In this document: positions 5,408 to 5,547 of the stretch, piece by piece
Position numbering within the stretch: position 1 is the stretch's first letter
How the letters are laid out: the number at the start of each line of letters is the position of its first letter
From: Ferroplasmaceae archaeon UBA567
GTDB taxonomy: Archaea; Thermoplasmatota; Thermoplasmata; Thermoplasmatales; Thermoplasmataceae
NCBI GenBank assembly: GCA_002505185.1
Contig: DAUP01000104.1
Span: 544-6,090 of the forward strand
Direction: 5' to 3'
Length of the DNA: 5,547 nucleotides
Made by a program: the position numbers and the translations under genes
The notes under the pieces: model-generated
Seen by the model: the letters and a program-made list of their open reading frames with translations, nothing else
What the model was told of the DNA's origin: nothing
The model's database searches: none

Positions 5408-5547
5408 TTAGTTGGTGTCCTGTCTCATCAGATCATTCAGTTTTGAACCCCTGTCATATCGTATGAGCAGTAAACCAACTATTATAATATATAACCATCC
5501 AACTAGTGAAAACGCCCTTCCGAACGAGTACTGGAGAAATTCCACAT
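5408..5547 (-). CDS. C-terminal end of a membrane protein, truncated by the window edge
   Basis: Only the last 45 codons lie in the window; the frame stays open to the right edge and ends at TAA (5408-5410). The visible part is a short amphipathic stretch (VEFLQYSFGRAF), one clear membrane helix of about 18 residues (SLVGWLYIIIVGLLLI), then a charged tail beginning RYDRGSKLNDL. The basic residues right after the helix place the C-terminus in the cytoplasm by the positive-inside rule. A T-rich run follows the stop. Such an ending suits the last helix of a secondary transporter or another polytopic protein, but the family cannot be named from this piece. It is convergent with the SIS-domain gene. 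Confidence 0.65.
   Translation of the reverse strand, partial: VEFLQYSFGRAFSLVGWLYIIIVGLLLIRYDRGSKLNDLMRQDTN

Noticed and set aside
1..5547. CRISPR array, insertion sequence or phage/defence module.
   Set aside because: No regularly spaced repeats, transposase motifs, long terminal inverted repeats or nuclease/helicase genes were seen; the intact genes are transport and metabolism.

Overview
The window looks archaeal and most resembles an acidophilic Thermoplasmata lineage (Ferroplasma or Picrophilus type); that placement is an inference. It is AT-rich, uses ATA for Ile and AGA/AGG for Arg heavily, and has TATA-box promoters placed about 20-30 nt before the start codons of genes that lack a Shine-Dalgarno (SD) site, as expected for leaderless transcripts. 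SD sites (GAGGTG type) appear only before the two genes of the ABC operon. T-rich runs follow several stop codons and can serve as archaeal terminators.

Layout. Positions 59-2482 hold a two-gene operon on the + strand. It encodes an ABC ATPase of the nitrate/sulfonate/taurine type and a 540-residue permease made of two fused membrane domains (the 'duplicated permease' type of anion ABC transporter). After a T-rich stop and a 94-bp gap with its own promoter comes a 155-residue protein (2577-3044). It resembles the 'AAA-associated' C-terminal domain that is normally fused to this kind of ATPase, so it looks like a split-off third subunit. Its stop overlaps by 6 bp, tail to tail, the stop of a - strand hormone-sensitive-lipase family esterase (3039-3950). 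A 102-bp divergent promoter region separates the esterase from a two-SIS-domain sugar-phosphate protein (4053-5099). That protein resembles the isomerase half of GlmS without the glutaminase domain and is a candidate glucosamine-6-phosphate deaminase or a related enzyme.

The last 450 bp hold a roughly 300-bp gap with short, broken coding-like frames, possibly a decayed gene that I do not recognise. They end with the last 45 codons of a - strand membrane protein that runs off the window.

How the genes relate. The ATPase, the duplicated permease and the stand-alone accessory domain probably form one importer. No substrate-binding protein is encoded here, and the substrate cannot be read from the sequence. 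The esterase and the SIS protein look like independent metabolic genes. The most interesting points are the split accessory domain with its own promoter, a dyad that would hide the SD site of the first gene, a possible motif shared by the two transporter promoters, and the unexplained gap before the last gene.
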